Source: Acidobacteriota bacterium
GTDB taxonomy: Bacteria > Acidobacteriota > UBA6911 > RPQK01 > JAPXNP01
Direction: 5' to 3'
Assembly: GCA_030614585.1 (NCBI GenBank)
Contig: JAUWTT010000088.1
Span: forward strand, 1-10,367
DNA: 10,367 nt
Shown here: positions 1 through 6,775 of the stretch, one piece after another
Numbering within the stretch: the first letter of the stretch is position 1
Layout of the letters: each line of letters starts with the position of its first letter
Notes under the pieces: generated by a model
What the model was told of the DNA's origin: nothing
Database searches by the model: none
The model's input: only the letters and a program-made list of their open reading frames with translations
Position numbers and translations under genes: made by a program

Positions 1-40
1 CTCGAACCTCCCGAACCGTTTCCCACAGAGTCTCTGCCCA

Positions 41-1129
41 CTACTTCACACTCATCAGGCGAATAAAGTCATCGAACAGGTAGTGTGAATCATGGGGACC
101 CGGCGAGGCCTCGGGATGATACTGAACGGAAAACGCAGGCAATGACCGGTGCCTCAGGCCCTCAAGTGTCTGGTCATTCAAATTGAAATGCGTGAACTCG
201 ACCTGATTCGAATCAAGAGAATCGGGGTCGACGGCAAATCCATGATTCTGGCTCGTGATCTCAACACGTTCAGAGATCATGTTCTTGACGGGCTGATTGG
301 CTCCCCGGTGTCCAAACTTCAGCTTGAAGGTCTTTCCGCCAAGCGCCAGCCCCAGCACCTGATGTCCAAGACATATGCCGAAGATCGGGCACTTGCCCAG
401 CAACTTCTTCACGCTCGCCACAATGTAGCTGAGCGGCTCTGGATCCCCAGGGCCATTTGAAAGAAAAATACCGTCTGGTTTCAACGCCAACACGTCCTCC
501 GAGGTGGTAGAGGCAGGTACAATCGTGACGTCACACCCTCGCGCACCTAGAGAACGCAGAATGTTCGTCTTAATTCCAAAGTCCAAGGCCACCACCCTGA
601 AGGAAGGTTCGGGCTGCTCCCAACAATAGCTGTTGGCCGTGGTTACGGTCTTGACGTAGTCGCTACCTGCCATGCTCGGATGAGCGAGAACCTTACTCTG
701 AAGGGAAGAGACATCGAAATCCAGAGTCGAGATGATACCCCTCATGGTACCCACGTTTCTCAGTTCCCGCACCAGAGCGCGAGTGTCCAATTCCGAAATC
801 CCACAAATCCCGTTTTCCTCCAGGTACCTTGAAAGGCCTTTATCCGCCCTCCAATTACTGAAGACCCGGCTCAGTTCACGAACCACAAAACCACGGACAA
901 AAGGCTTTCGCGACTCTATGTCTTCAGGGTTGGTCCCGTAGTTTCCAATTTCCGGATAAGTCATTGTGACAATTTGCCCAGCGTAAGAAGGATCCGTTAG
1001 TACTTCTTGATAACCCGTCATCGACGTGTTGAACACCACTTCGCCTAGAGATTCCCCCTCCATTCCGAACGAACTCCCTTCGAACAGGGAGCCGTTCTCG
1101 AGATACAACACCGCCTTCCGGTTTTTCAT
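41..1129 (-). CDS. carA: Carbamoyl-phosphate synthase small (glutaminase) subunit
   Basis: This is the cytoplasmic glutamine amidotransferase subunit of carbamoyl-phosphate synthase. It hydrolyses glutamine and passes ammonia to the large subunit CarB, which makes carbamoyl phosphate for pyrimidine and arginine synthesis. The 362-residue protein is close to the usual length (about 380). The N-terminal CarA domain covers roughly residues 5-140, with the family motif FNTSMTGYQEVLTDPSY at 33-49. The class I amidotransferase domain covers about 178-360. In it I see NGPGDP at 225-230, the nucleophile Cys253 in GICLGHQ, and His338 and Glu340 in QYHPEAS, so the catalytic triad is complete. The ATG at 1129 lies 20 nt after the lepB stop with only a weak ribosome-binding site, which suggests co-transcription with lepB. 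carB is not visible; only 40 bases remain beyond the stop. The identification is firm. Confidence 0.97.
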   Translation of the reverse strand: MKNRKAVLYLENGSLFEGSSFGMEGESLGEVVFNTSMTGYQEVLTDPSYAGQIVTMTYPEIGNYGTNPEDIESRKPFVRGFVVRELSRVFSNWRADKGLSRYLEENGICGISELDTRALVRELRNVGTMRGIISTLDFDVSSLQSKVLAHPSMAGSDYVKTVTTANSYCWEQPEPSFRVVALDFGIKTNILRSLGARGCDVTIVPASTTSEDVLALKPDGIFLSNGPGDPEPLSYIVASVKKLLGKCPIFGICLGHQVLGLALGGKTFKLKFGHRGANQPVKNMISERVEITSQNHGFAVDPDSLDSNQVEFTHFNLNDQTLEGLRHRSLPAFSVQYHPEASPGPHDSHYLFDDFIRLMSVK

Positions 1130-1149
1130 TTGCAGGGATTATGACCTAA

Positions 1150-1746
1150 TTACTCAATCAGGCCAAATTTCGAAATCGGCCAGTATCGAAGTACAGCTTT
1201 TCCGAAGATGTTATGCACTGGAACCATTCCCCAATTGCGGCTGTCATTGCTTGAGTTGCGATGGTCGCCCAGAACGAAATAGCTACCAGGAGGCACAATA
1301 GCCGGTCCAAAATAAGAGGAATCCGCATACTCGCCGGGTACGTAGGGTTCAGCCAACGGGCTTCCATTAACGTAGACAAGTCCCGAGTCGATTTTCACAG
1401 TCTCACCCGGCAACCCAATCACTCTCTTGATAAAGGACTTGGCGGGGTCTTTCGGGTACCAGAAAACTACTATATCTCCCCGGCCGATCTCCGAGACGTG
1501 GTAAACGAATTTATTGACGAAAATCCGCTCCTGATCGGCGAGGTGAGGTTGCATGCTCGTTCCCTCCACCTTCACAGGCTGAACCACGAAGACGACAATG
1601 AGCACCGCAGTAAGAGCCGCGAACACAATATCGCGGATCCAGGTGCGGAGTTCACGCCCAAATCCCTCCGAGGCATCCTTCGAGCCTGAAGTCGCAATGT
1701 CTGAAATGATTTCCGGCTCCGCCGGATGTGGGATCTCTGTCATCAT
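1150..1746 (-). CDS. lepB: Signal peptidase I
   Basis: This is the type I signal peptidase, an inner-membrane serine protease that removes signal peptides from exported proteins. Numbering from the ATG at 1746 (198 residues), one membrane segment spans about 36-56. Catalytic Ser64 lies in the VEGTSMQPHL motif, and general-base Lys107 in FIKRVIGLPG. The conserved box GDHRNSSNDSRNWG is at 160-173, and the protein ends with a short RYWP-type motif. The frame stays open upstream to a TTG at 1860, but that would add 38 residues unlike the family. It would also run across a strong extended -10 promoter at 1796-1804. I therefore place the start at the ATG-ATG pair 1746/1743, with GAAGGA about 12 nt upstream. 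carA follows 20 nt downstream. Function is firm; the exact start is likely but unproven. Confidence 0.93.
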   Translation of the reverse strand: MMTEIPHPAEPEIISDIATSGSKDASEGFGRELRTWIRDIVFAALTAVLIVVFVVQPVKVEGTSMQPHLADQERIFVNKFVYHVSEIGRGDIVVFWYPKDPAKSFIKRVIGLPGETVKIDSGLVYVNGSPLAEPYVPGEYADSSYFGPAIVPPGSYFVLGDHRNSSNDSRNWGMVPVHNIFGKAVLRYWPISKFGLIE

Positions 1747-1795
1747 TCGCAAACTACGTCCTTCGTCAACAACAAAGACGTTTGAACCAACTCCG

Positions 1796-1804
1796 ATTAT
1801 AGCA
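1796..1804 (-). promoter_or_regulatory. Extended -10 promoter for lepB-carA
   Basis: Read on the minus strand this is TGCTATAAT, a perfect extended -10 element (TGn plus TATAAT). No good -35 hexamer sits 16-18 nt upstream, which extended -10 promoters can tolerate. Transcription would start near 1789, giving a leader of about 43 nt before the ATG at 1746. It lies in the gap between frr and lepB and suggests that lepB-carA is transcribed, at least in part, independently of the ribosomal operon. Confidence 0.55.
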
Positions 1805-1897
1805 ACGAAGGATGTGTTCCGCTCCAATGGTGGAGAGGTTGCGGGCAAGAAGCGGGTCAATCCGTGTCAGGGCAGATCAAACTACCGAACACTCGAA

Positions 1898-2455
1898 TCA
1901 GCCCGTCAGGATTTCCTCTTCTTTCTGCTTGGCCAGAGCATCGATGTCCTTCACGAACTCGTTAGTCAACTCCTGAACCTCGTCGTGAGCTCGATACTCC
2001 TCGTCCTCGGAGATCTCTTTCTCTTTCTGACTCTTCTTCAGCTGATCATTCCCATCGCGGCGGATCTGACGAATGGCAGTCCGATGGTCTTCCGCAATCT
2101 TGTGCACTTGCCGAGCCAGTTCGTGCCGTCTTTCTTCCGTCAAGGGAGGTACGGGAATCCGAATGATCTTGCCATCGTTGTTCGGATTCAATCCCAAATT
2201 CGAAGCCATAATTGCCCGTTCAATCTGTGCAATCTGAGAGATATCCCACGGCTGAACTGTGATCAGATTCGGTTCAGGGGCATGAAGAGTGGCAACCTGG
2301 TTGACGGGAGTCTGGGTACCATAGTAGTCGACGGTTACACTGTCGAGAAGATGCACTGAAGCACGGCCCGTTCGAATTGAAACGAGGTCGTGAGTCAAAT
2401 CGTCGATTGTTTTCTTCATCCGTCCCTTAGCTTCGCTTATTATCTCCTTTGTCAT
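1898..2455 (-). CDS. frr: Ribosome recycling factor
   Basis: This is ribosome recycling factor, which works with EF-G to split the post-termination ribosome so its subunits can be reused. The 185 residues match the standard RRF length. The N-terminal helix of domain I is followed by the conserved SIRTGRAS at about 26-33 and the small beta-rich domain II to about residue 104. The two long C-terminal helices of domain I then follow. The key basic motif IRRDGN has its arginines at 132-133, the position known to matter in E. coli RRF. A GAGGAG ribosome-binding site lies just before the ATG. It starts 18 nt after the pyrH stop, so the two genes are very likely co-transcribed. Confidence 0.97.
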   Translation of the reverse strand: MTKEIISEAKGRMKKTIDDLTHDLVSIRTGRASVHLLDSVTVDYYGTQTPVNQVATLHAPEPNLITVQPWDISQIAQIERAIMASNLGLNPNNDGKIIRIPVPPLTEERRHELARQVHKIAEDHRTAIRQIRRDGNDQLKKSQKEKEISEDEEYRAHDEVQELTNEFVKDIDALAKQKEEEILTG

Positions 2456-2473
2456 ATCTCCTCGTCCGGTAAT

Positions 2474-3244
2474 TTAGTTCTTGATGATCGATCCAATGTC
2501 TTTTCCAAGAACCGCATCCCTGATGTTTCCCTCATTTAGAAGGCTGAAAACGATGATCGGAAGGCTATTATCCATACAGAGTGATACAGCGGTAGCATCC
2601 ATCACTTTGAGTCCCTTTTCCAGCACTTCCAAATAGGTGAGTTGCCTTAAGAACTTTGCGTCCCTATTCTTCTTGGGATCCGAATCGTAAATACCGTCGA
2701 CCTTCGTGGCTTTCAAGATCACGTCGGCCCTGATTTCCATTGCACGAAGAGCGGCTGCCGTGTCAGTAGTGAAGTAGGGATTTCCGGTGCCGGCGGCAAA
2801 GATGACAACCCTCTTCTTCTCGAGGTGCCTGACAGCTCGCCTTCGGATAAACGGCTCGGCAACTTCCGCCATGTGAATGGCACTCAGAACACGGGTGAAT
2901 ATACCGACTTTCTCGAGGGTATTCTGAAGGGCCAGGGCATTGATTGTGGTGGCGAGCATACCCATATAGTCGCCGGTTGCTCGATCAAGTCCGGCCTCAA
3001 CCACCTTAACGCCCCGAATAATATTACCGCCCCCGACGACGACGGCAATTTCCACTCCGAGTTGATGAACTTCCTTGATCTGGAGTGCGATGTTCTCGAC
3101 CATGGCTTGATCAATGCCAAAGCTTTGAGACCCCAAGAGGGCCTCACCGCTCACTTTGACCAGCACTCGGTCAAAAACTGGTTTCTCGATAGAAACGGGA
3201 TCGACGACAGGCTTCTCTGCGCTTTGGACTGCGTCGCCGGGCAT
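2474..3244 (-). CDS. pyrH: UMP kinase (uridylate kinase)
   Basis: This is bacterial UMP kinase of the amino-acid-kinase fold, which phosphorylates UMP to UDP in pyrimidine nucleotide synthesis. The 256 residues include an extra 22 or so at the N-terminus before the core begins at VLVKVSGEALLG (28-37). Further motifs are VVVGGGNIIRG (68-78), GDYMGMLATTINALALQ (91-107), AAGTGNPYFTTDTAAA (150-165), LKATKVDGIYDSDP (177-190) and LKVMDATAVSLC (212-223). All are typical of hexameric PyrH. AAGGAGG at 3258-3264 lies 13 nt before the ATG, a rather long spacing, and supports this start. The gene sits between tsf and frr, its common location. Its proximity to carA links two pyrimidine genes, but both neighbourhoods are usual and need not mean co-regulation. 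Confidence 0.97.
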   Translation of the reverse strand: MPGDAVQSAEKPVVDPVSIEKPVFDRVLVKVSGEALLGSQSFGIDQAMVENIALQIKEVHQLGVEIAVVVGGGNIIRGVKVVEAGLDRATGDYMGMLATTINALALQNTLEKVGIFTRVLSAIHMAEVAEPFIRRRAVRHLEKKRVVIFAAGTGNPYFTTDTAAALRAMEIRADVILKATKVDGIYDSDPKKNRDAKFLRQLTYLEVLEKGLKVMDATAVSLCMDNSLPIIVFSLLNEGNIRDAVLGKDIGSIIKN

Positions 3245-3325
3245 AGTAATTTCAAAGCCTCCTTAGAGTTGGCCTCGTCGGCACGGAGGAGACTCGAGGA
3301 CTGTCTTATGTCCAGACTCTTCGCC

Positions 3326-3349
3326 AAAGAAGGAGTTCAGTCCTTCTTC
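3326..3349 (-). promoter_or_regulatory. Hairpin spanning the tsf stop codon
   Basis: An 8-bp perfect inverted repeat (3327-3334 pairing with 3341-3348) with a 6-nt loop, plus a G:U pair outside, forms at the end of tsf on the minus strand. The tsf TGA lies in the loop. The descending arm is pyrimidine-rich (TCCTTCTT) but no long U-run follows, so it is a poor intrinsic terminator. It may instead stabilise the message end or partly attenuate transcription before pyrH. Confidence 0.35.
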
Positions 3350-3939
3350 TCGCCGACTTCAAACCTCACAAAGCGTCGAACAGTAATATTCTCTTTGATG
3401 GTAGCGATCTGCGACTTCAGCAATTCCTCGATCGTCATATCGCTGTCTTTAATGAACGGCTGTTCGAGCAAACAGACCTCAGCATAGTATTTCTTTAGGC
3501 GCCCTTCAACAATTTTGTCAGCAATATGCTCAGGCTTCCCTTCGGTCAGGGCCTGATTTCGGAAAATTTCCGACTCCCGTTCCAGAGTATCCGTGGGCAC
3601 TTCATCACGTGAAACGAATATCGGATTCGAAGCCGCAACCTGCATCGCAATATCTTTGACGAATGCTTGAAACTCCGGAGTCCGGGCGACAAAATCAGTC
3701 TCACAATTGACCTCAACTATGACACCTAATTTGCCTCCGGCGTGAACGTATTCTCCGATGATGCCTTCTCTCGTATCCCTACTGGATCGCTTTGAAGCCG
3801 CCGCCAAGCCTCTTTCCCTGAGAACCTTGACAGCTGCATCGACGTCGCCATCCACGTCGATGAGCGCTTTCTTGCATTCCATCATTCCAGCGCCTGTCTT
3901 ATCTCGCAACTGTTTTACCTGCTGTGCACTTATCGTCAT
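3337..3939 (-). CDS. tsf: Translation elongation factor Ts (short form)
   Basis: This is EF-Ts, the guanine-nucleotide exchange factor that regenerates EF-Tu-GTP. At 200 residues it is the short type, like that of Thermus and many non-proteobacteria; E. coli EF-Ts is about 283. The N-terminal UBA-like domain is at about 3-45 (VKQLRDKTGAGMMECKKAL). It is followed by the core with the exchange motif TDFV at 81-84, preceded by EVNCE. The C-terminal part ends at ENITVRRFVRFEVGE, the usual end of the family. GGAGGAG at 3943-3949 lies 3 nt before the ATG and fixes the start. A 282-nt gap separates it from rpsB upstream and 92 nt separates it from pyrH downstream. Confidence 0.97.
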   Translation of the reverse strand: MTISAQQVKQLRDKTGAGMMECKKALIDVDGDVDAAVKVLRERGLAAASKRSSRDTREGIIGEYVHAGGKLGVIVEVNCETDFVARTPEFQAFVKDIAMQVAASNPIFVSRDEVPTDTLERESEIFRNQALTEGKPEHIADKIVEGRLKKYYAEVCLLEQPFIKDSDMTIEELLKSQIATIKENITVRRFVRFEVGEKKD

Positions 3940-4221
3940 CGACTCCTCCGTTTATTGCTAAGACGAATGTCCTATAGCCAGGGCGAAGATGCCCCCAGAA
4001 AAAACAAAACCCTTCCAACTAACTACTTTGTGATGATCTGAACCCATTTACATTCGAGGCAGACAACTCGATATCAATTGAACCCCTCAACCTCGGGACA
4101 TGAGAGAAGTACTGTAGTGCCCCGCCCCTCAGATCCGAGTCAAAGATAAGGAAGGACCCGGAAAACGAGCTTGAGTCAGTTGCTGGAATCGAGACCCGCC
4201 AACATGGATCTGCAAAGCACC
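3940..4221. other. rpsB-tsf intergenic region
   Basis: This 282-nt stretch is the largest gap inside the translation operon, and I see no gene in it. On the minus strand it holds a G-rich patch near 4120-4131 and a 5-bp inverted repeat with an 8-nt loop at 4054-4071. A T-rich run at about 3999-4010 has no hairpin immediately before it, so it is not a convincing terminator. A weak TATAGG-like -10 lies near 3971-3976 without a good -35. The region could hold a secondary tsf promoter or a processing site, but nothing here is strong. Confidence 0.4.
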
Positions 4222-5730
4222 TTACTTGGGTGCATCGTCGGCGGTCGCGCTACCCTTTTCGTCCACCGTCTTTTCGGCGTTCTTCGAGGCTTCTTTCTTT
4301 GCCGGACTCTTCTTGGCAGCAGTGGCCTTGGACTTAGTCGTAGAAGCCTTCTTGGTCGTCGATTTTCTAGGTGCAGCCTTCTTCGCCACCTTCTTCTTCG
4401 GTGGAGCCGTACTTTCGGTCTCTGACTTCTCCTCAGTCTTCACAGCCTTTGCAGAATCTGCCGCTTCTTCAGCAACCTTCGCCGGAGTCGCGGACTCCTC
4501 GACCGTCTCCTCGGCCGCCTGCTCGACCTTCACTATTCGCTTCCTTGCAGGTTTCTTCTCTTTCGCCTTTTTGGCAGGTCTGGCAGCTTCCTTGGATTCC
4601 TCAGCGCCTTCGGCTTTTGGCTCGAGTTGCTCTTCTGAACCTTCAACCTTGGGTTTCGCCTCTAGCGGTTCAGCCTCGACTGCGGCATCTTCAGGGACAG
4701 CCGCATCTTTTTCGGCCTTGGCCGGTTCCTCAGCCACTTCCTTGGTCTTAGCCTTTTTCGTTGCTTTCTCCGCCTTCGGCTTGACCGTTTCGACGGCTAC
4801 CGGCGCCATCTCAGCGACCTTTTCTTTAGCAACTGCCGGGGCCTCAACCTTTTCGACTTCGGCTTTTTCAGGACCAGCCTTCTCAGCCTTCTCAGCTGCA
4901 ATCTTTTCTGCCGCAGCCCTCTCAGCTGCAGCTTTTTCGGCTTCGGCCTTTCTTGCGGCGCGCGCAGCTTCTCTGGCCGCACGTGCTACAGCTTCGGCCT
5001 TCTCGGCTTCTTCTTTAGCCTGTCGCTCTTCCTCTTTTCGAATATCCCAGACACTCCGTCCAGCTTGGATGGCGTCGGAGACGGTGGAAGTGAAGAGCTT
5101 CACCGACCGGAGCGCATCATCGTTACCGGGAATCACGTAATCAATGAGATCCGGGTTGCAGTTAGTGTCAACGACGGCGATTATGGGGATTCCAAGTCGG
5201 CTGGCTTCTTTAACAGCGATTGCCTCCCGATCGGTATCAATAATAAATACAGAATCGGGAAGCTTGTTCATCTCACGAATTCCACGGAGATTCTTGTCAA
5301 GCTTCTTGCGCTCACGCTCGAGCTTGGCGACTTCCTTCTTAGAGAAATTCTTATAAGACCCGTCCGCCTTCATGGTCTCGAGCTGCTTATAGCGTTTGAT
5401 ACTGTTCTGTATCGTCTGGAAATTCGTGAGCAGCCCCCCCAGCCACCTGTTCGTGACAAAGTGCATCCCGCACCGTTTTGCGTCTTCCTCAATCGCTTCC
5501 TGAGCCTGCCGTTTGGTCCCGACAAACAGGACTTCCTTACCCTCGACGCCAAGGTCATAAAGGAAGTCAACAGCTTCCTTAAACAGCCTAAGCGTCCGCT
5601 GCAAATCGACGATATGTATACCATTCCGCTCACCAAAGATGAATTCCTTCATTTTTGGATTCCAGCGGCTGGTTTGATGTCCGAAATGGACTCCGGCTTC
5701 CAATAGCTGCTTTATCGAAATCGCGCTCAA
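4222..5730 (-). CDS. rpsB: Ribosomal protein S2 with long charged C-terminal extension
   Basis: This is 30S subunit protein S2. Residues 1-232 or so are a complete S2: LLEAGVHFGHQTSRWNPKM (9-27), FGERNGIHIVDLQRT (32-46), RWLGGLLTNFQTI (95-107), LPDSVFIIDTDREAIAVKEA (157-176), GIPIIAVVDTNCNPDLIDYVIPGNDDA (180-206). The protein then continues for about 270 more residues, making 502 in all against about 240 in E. coli. The tail begins with a Lys/Glu/Ala helix-like stretch, becomes acidic, and ends with a Lys/Ala/Ser/Thr-rich basic tail. The start is TTG at 5730, supported by AGGAGGAG 4 nt upstream and by agreement with the family N-terminus. The rpsI stop lies 15 nt upstream. The S2 call is firm; the role of the tail is unknown. 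Confidence 0.97.
   Translation of the reverse strand: MSAISIKQLLEAGVHFGHQTSRWNPKMKEFIFGERNGIHIVDLQRTLRLFKEAVDFLYDLGVEGKEVLFVGTKRQAQEAIEEDAKRCGMHFVTNRWLGGLLTNFQTIQNSIKRYKQLETMKADGSYKNFSKKEVAKLERERKKLDKNLRGIREMNKLPDSVFIIDTDREAIAVKEASRLGIPIIAVVDTNCNPDLIDYVIPGNDDALRSVKLFTSTVSDAIQAGRSVWDIRKEEERQAKEEAEKAEAVARAAREAARAARKAEAEKAAAERAAAEKIAAEKAEKAGPEKAEVEKVEAPAVAKEKVAEMAPVAVETVKPKAEKATKKAKTKEVAEEPAKAEKDAAVPEDAAVEAEPLEAKPKVEGSEEQLEPKAEGAEESKEAARPAKKAKEKKPARKRIVKVEQAAEETVEESATPAKVAEEAADSAKAVKTEEKSETESTAPPKKKVAKKAAPRKSTTKKASTTKSKATAAKKSPAKKEASKNAEKTVDEKGSATADDAPK
4225..5037 (-). other. Low-complexity charged tail of S2
   Basis: This marks codons 232-502 of rpsB, which lie beyond the S2 fold. Three zones can be seen. 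Residues 232-290 are Lys/Glu/Ala/Arg-rich, with repeats of the AEKAAAE type, and could form a long single helix or coiled coil. Residues 291-442 are mostly acidic, with Val, Pro and Ala, and include one basic island (KKAKEKKPARKR, 387-398). Residues 445-485 are strongly basic, with KK, PAKK and SK pairs resembling the C-terminal tail of histone H1. The last 17 residues turn acidic again. The frame stays open throughout with sensible codon use, so this looks like genuine coding sequence rather than a read-through error. Confidence 0.8.
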
Positions 5731-5734
5731 ACCG

Positions 5735-5742
5735 CTCCTCCT
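5735..5742 (-). promoter_or_regulatory. Ribosome-binding site for rpsB TTG start
   Basis: AGGAGGAG on the minus strand ends 4 nt before the TTG at 5730. This near-perfect Shine-Dalgarno sequence just after the rpsI stop decides the unusual TTG start of rpsB. No ATG in this frame gives the normal S2 N-terminus. Confidence 0.85.
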
Positions 5743-5745
5743 AAA

Positions 5746-6144
5746 CTACCTCTTCGAGAATTGATATCTCTTCCTGGCACCCGGCTGACCGTACTTCTTT
5801 CTTTCCTTAATCCTGGGATCCCGCGTCAGATATCCGGCCTTCTTAAGCGTCTGACGCAATTCAGGGTCAAAATCCAGCAAGGCACGCGCAATCCCCAAGC
5901 GTACTGCTCCCGCCTGCCCTGAGTAACCGCCACCGCTCACGTTCACATAAACATCGAACCTCTCCAGATTTTCGGTCAATTCGAGAGGCTGTCTAATCCG
6001 CTTCTGCTCGCCAAGATTTCTGAAGTACTCCTGATAGTCAATCCGGTTAATGACGAACTGGCCCGAACCGGGCATTAGGAAGACACGGGCTGTCGAGGTC
6101 TTCCTCTTTCCTGTTCCGTAATATTGAATCTTCTCCACCGTCAT
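5746..6144 (-). CDS. rpsI: Ribosomal protein S9
   Basis: This is 30S subunit protein S9 (132 residues, standard length), whose C-terminal tail reaches the P-site tRNA anticodon region. Visible landmarks are YYGTGKRKTSTARV (8-21), the family signature GGGYSGQAGAVRLGIARAL (71-89), and the conserved basic end ARKRYQFSKR (123-132) with its terminal arginine intact. The ATG lies 7 nt after the rplM stop. Its Shine-Dalgarno GAGGAG overlaps that stop codon, so translation of L13 and S9 is probably coupled, as in the rplM-rpsI pair of most bacteria. Confidence 0.98.
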   Translation of the reverse strand: MTVEKIQYYGTGKRKTSTARVFLMPGSGQFVINRIDYQEYFRNLGEQKRIRQPLELTENLERFDVYVNVSGGGYSGQAGAVRLGIARALLDFDPELRQTLKKAGYLTRDPRIKERKKYGQPGARKRYQFSKR

Positions 6145-6151
6145 CTACTCC

Positions 6152-6580
6152 TCAGAATTTCAATGGCTCCGGTTGCTGCGCCTCATGCGGATGCTCATCT
6201 CCGGCGTAAATCTTCAGCCGCTTCAACATCCTTCTACCCAGCTTGTTCTTCGGAAGCATTCCACGAACCGCAAACTGGATCACCGCGCCTGGTTTTTTCT
6301 CCAACAACCGACGAGCGTTGATCTCTTTCAACCCTCCGGGGTAACCGCTGTGCGAATAATAGATCTTGTCGTCCAACTTATTGCCGGTAAGCTTGACCTT
6401 GTCGGCATTTACTACAACCACAAAATCCCCAGTATCCAGAAAGTCGGTGTAAATGGGCTTATCTTTACCCATCAGAACCGTGGCGACCTGCGAAGCTAAC
6501 CGCCCGAGCACCTGCTCCTGGGCGTCAACGACGTACCACTTCCGGTCTAATTCATCGACACTGGGCAAGAAAGTCTTCAT
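6152..6580 (-). CDS. rplM: Ribosomal protein L13
   Basis: This is 50S subunit protein L13 (142 residues, standard length), an early assembly protein that binds 23S rRNA. The protein starts at MKTFLPS, followed by KWYVVDAQEQVLGRLAS (14-30). It ends with the L13 signature VRGMLPKNKLGRRMLKRLKIY (105-125) and AGDEHPHEAQQP. It is the first gene of the minus-strand operon. The ribosome-binding site is weak (AGAAG directly before the ATG), and the leader of about 90 nt can fold, so translational control is possible. L13 is known to autoregulate rplM-rpsI in E. coli; whether it does so here is inference. Confidence 0.98.
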   Translation of the reverse strand: MKTFLPSVDELDRKWYVVDAQEQVLGRLASQVATVLMGKDKPIYTDFLDTGDFVVVVNADKVKLTGNKLDDKIYYSHSGYPGGLKEINARRLLEKKPGAVIQFAVRGMLPKNKLGRRMLKRLKIYAGDEHPHEAQQPEPLKF

Positions 6581-6626
6581 CTTCTTTAACTACCTTAAGA
6601 AATCTAGAAACAGAATCTATACGCAA

Positions 6627-6656
6627 CCCGGGGCAAAATCCCACGTAATCCGGGAT
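6627..6656 (-). promoter_or_regulatory. rplM leader with two competing hairpins
   Basis: In the minus-strand leader, 6652-6656 can pair with 6638-6642 (ATCCC with GGGAT, 9-nt loop). Alternatively, 6650-6654 can pair with 6627-6631 (CCCGG with CCGGG). The two pairings share bases 6652-6654 and exclude each other, as expected of a regulatory leader. The stems are only 5 bp, so chance is possible. Confidence 0.35.
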
Positions 6657-6676
6657 AAAGGTTCCGAAAAGCGGCA

Positions 6677-6705
6677 AAATTACTAAAACCCTGGCGGAGT
6701 GTCAA
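6677..6705 (-). promoter_or_regulatory. Promoter of the rplM-rpsI-rpsB operon
   Basis: On the minus strand a perfect TTGACA -35 box (6705-6700) is followed after exactly 17 nt by TAATTT (6682-6677), a 3-of-6 match to the -10 consensus. Transcription would start near 6670, leaving a leader of about 90 nt before the rplM ATG. The position and the perfect -35 with ideal spacing make this the likely main promoter of the translation operon. The weak -10 is the main doubt. Confidence 0.6.
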
Positions 6706-6716
6706 GTCTGCCAGGG
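6689..6716. repeat. 7-bp inverted repeat around the rplM -35 box
   Basis: CCCTGGC at 6689-6695 pairs perfectly with GCCAGGG at 6710-6716 across a 14-nt spacer that contains most of the -35 hexamer. As DNA it could be an operator flanking the -35. As minus-strand RNA it would be followed by TTTTAGTAATTTT, terminator-like, but there is no minus-strand gene upstream to terminate. Confidence 0.4.
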
Positions 6717-6775
6717 CAACTTCGCCCACATAGTCTACCGGAAACCGGTCCCAAGATCACCTTAGCCCCAGCATT

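Noticed and set aside
1747..1860. N-terminal extension of signal peptidase I from a TTG start
   Set aside because: The 38 added residues look unlike the family, TTG is a weak start with no Shine-Dalgarno sequence, and the stretch contains an extended -10 promoter.
1598..2359. 253-codon plus-strand open frame opposite frr and the start of lepB
   Set aside because: It is antisense to the clearly conserved frr and carries no recognisable protein features of its own.
3999..4010. Terminator after rpsB based on a T-rich run
   Set aside because: No stable GC-rich stem lies directly before the run on the minus strand, and the nearest G/C hairpin comes after it.
4226..5140. 304-codon open frame on the plus strand, Ser/Ala/Phe-rich
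   Set aside because: It lies antisense to the S2 tail, and its composition is what Lys/Ala/Glu codons give when read on the other strand. It resembles no protein and has no convincing start context.
6675..6716. Intrinsic terminator on the minus strand (7-bp stem followed by a T-rich stretch)
   Set aside because: There is no minus-strand gene upstream for it to terminate, the loop is long, and it coincides with a perfect -35 box at ideal spacing. I read it as promoter with a flanking inverted repeat.
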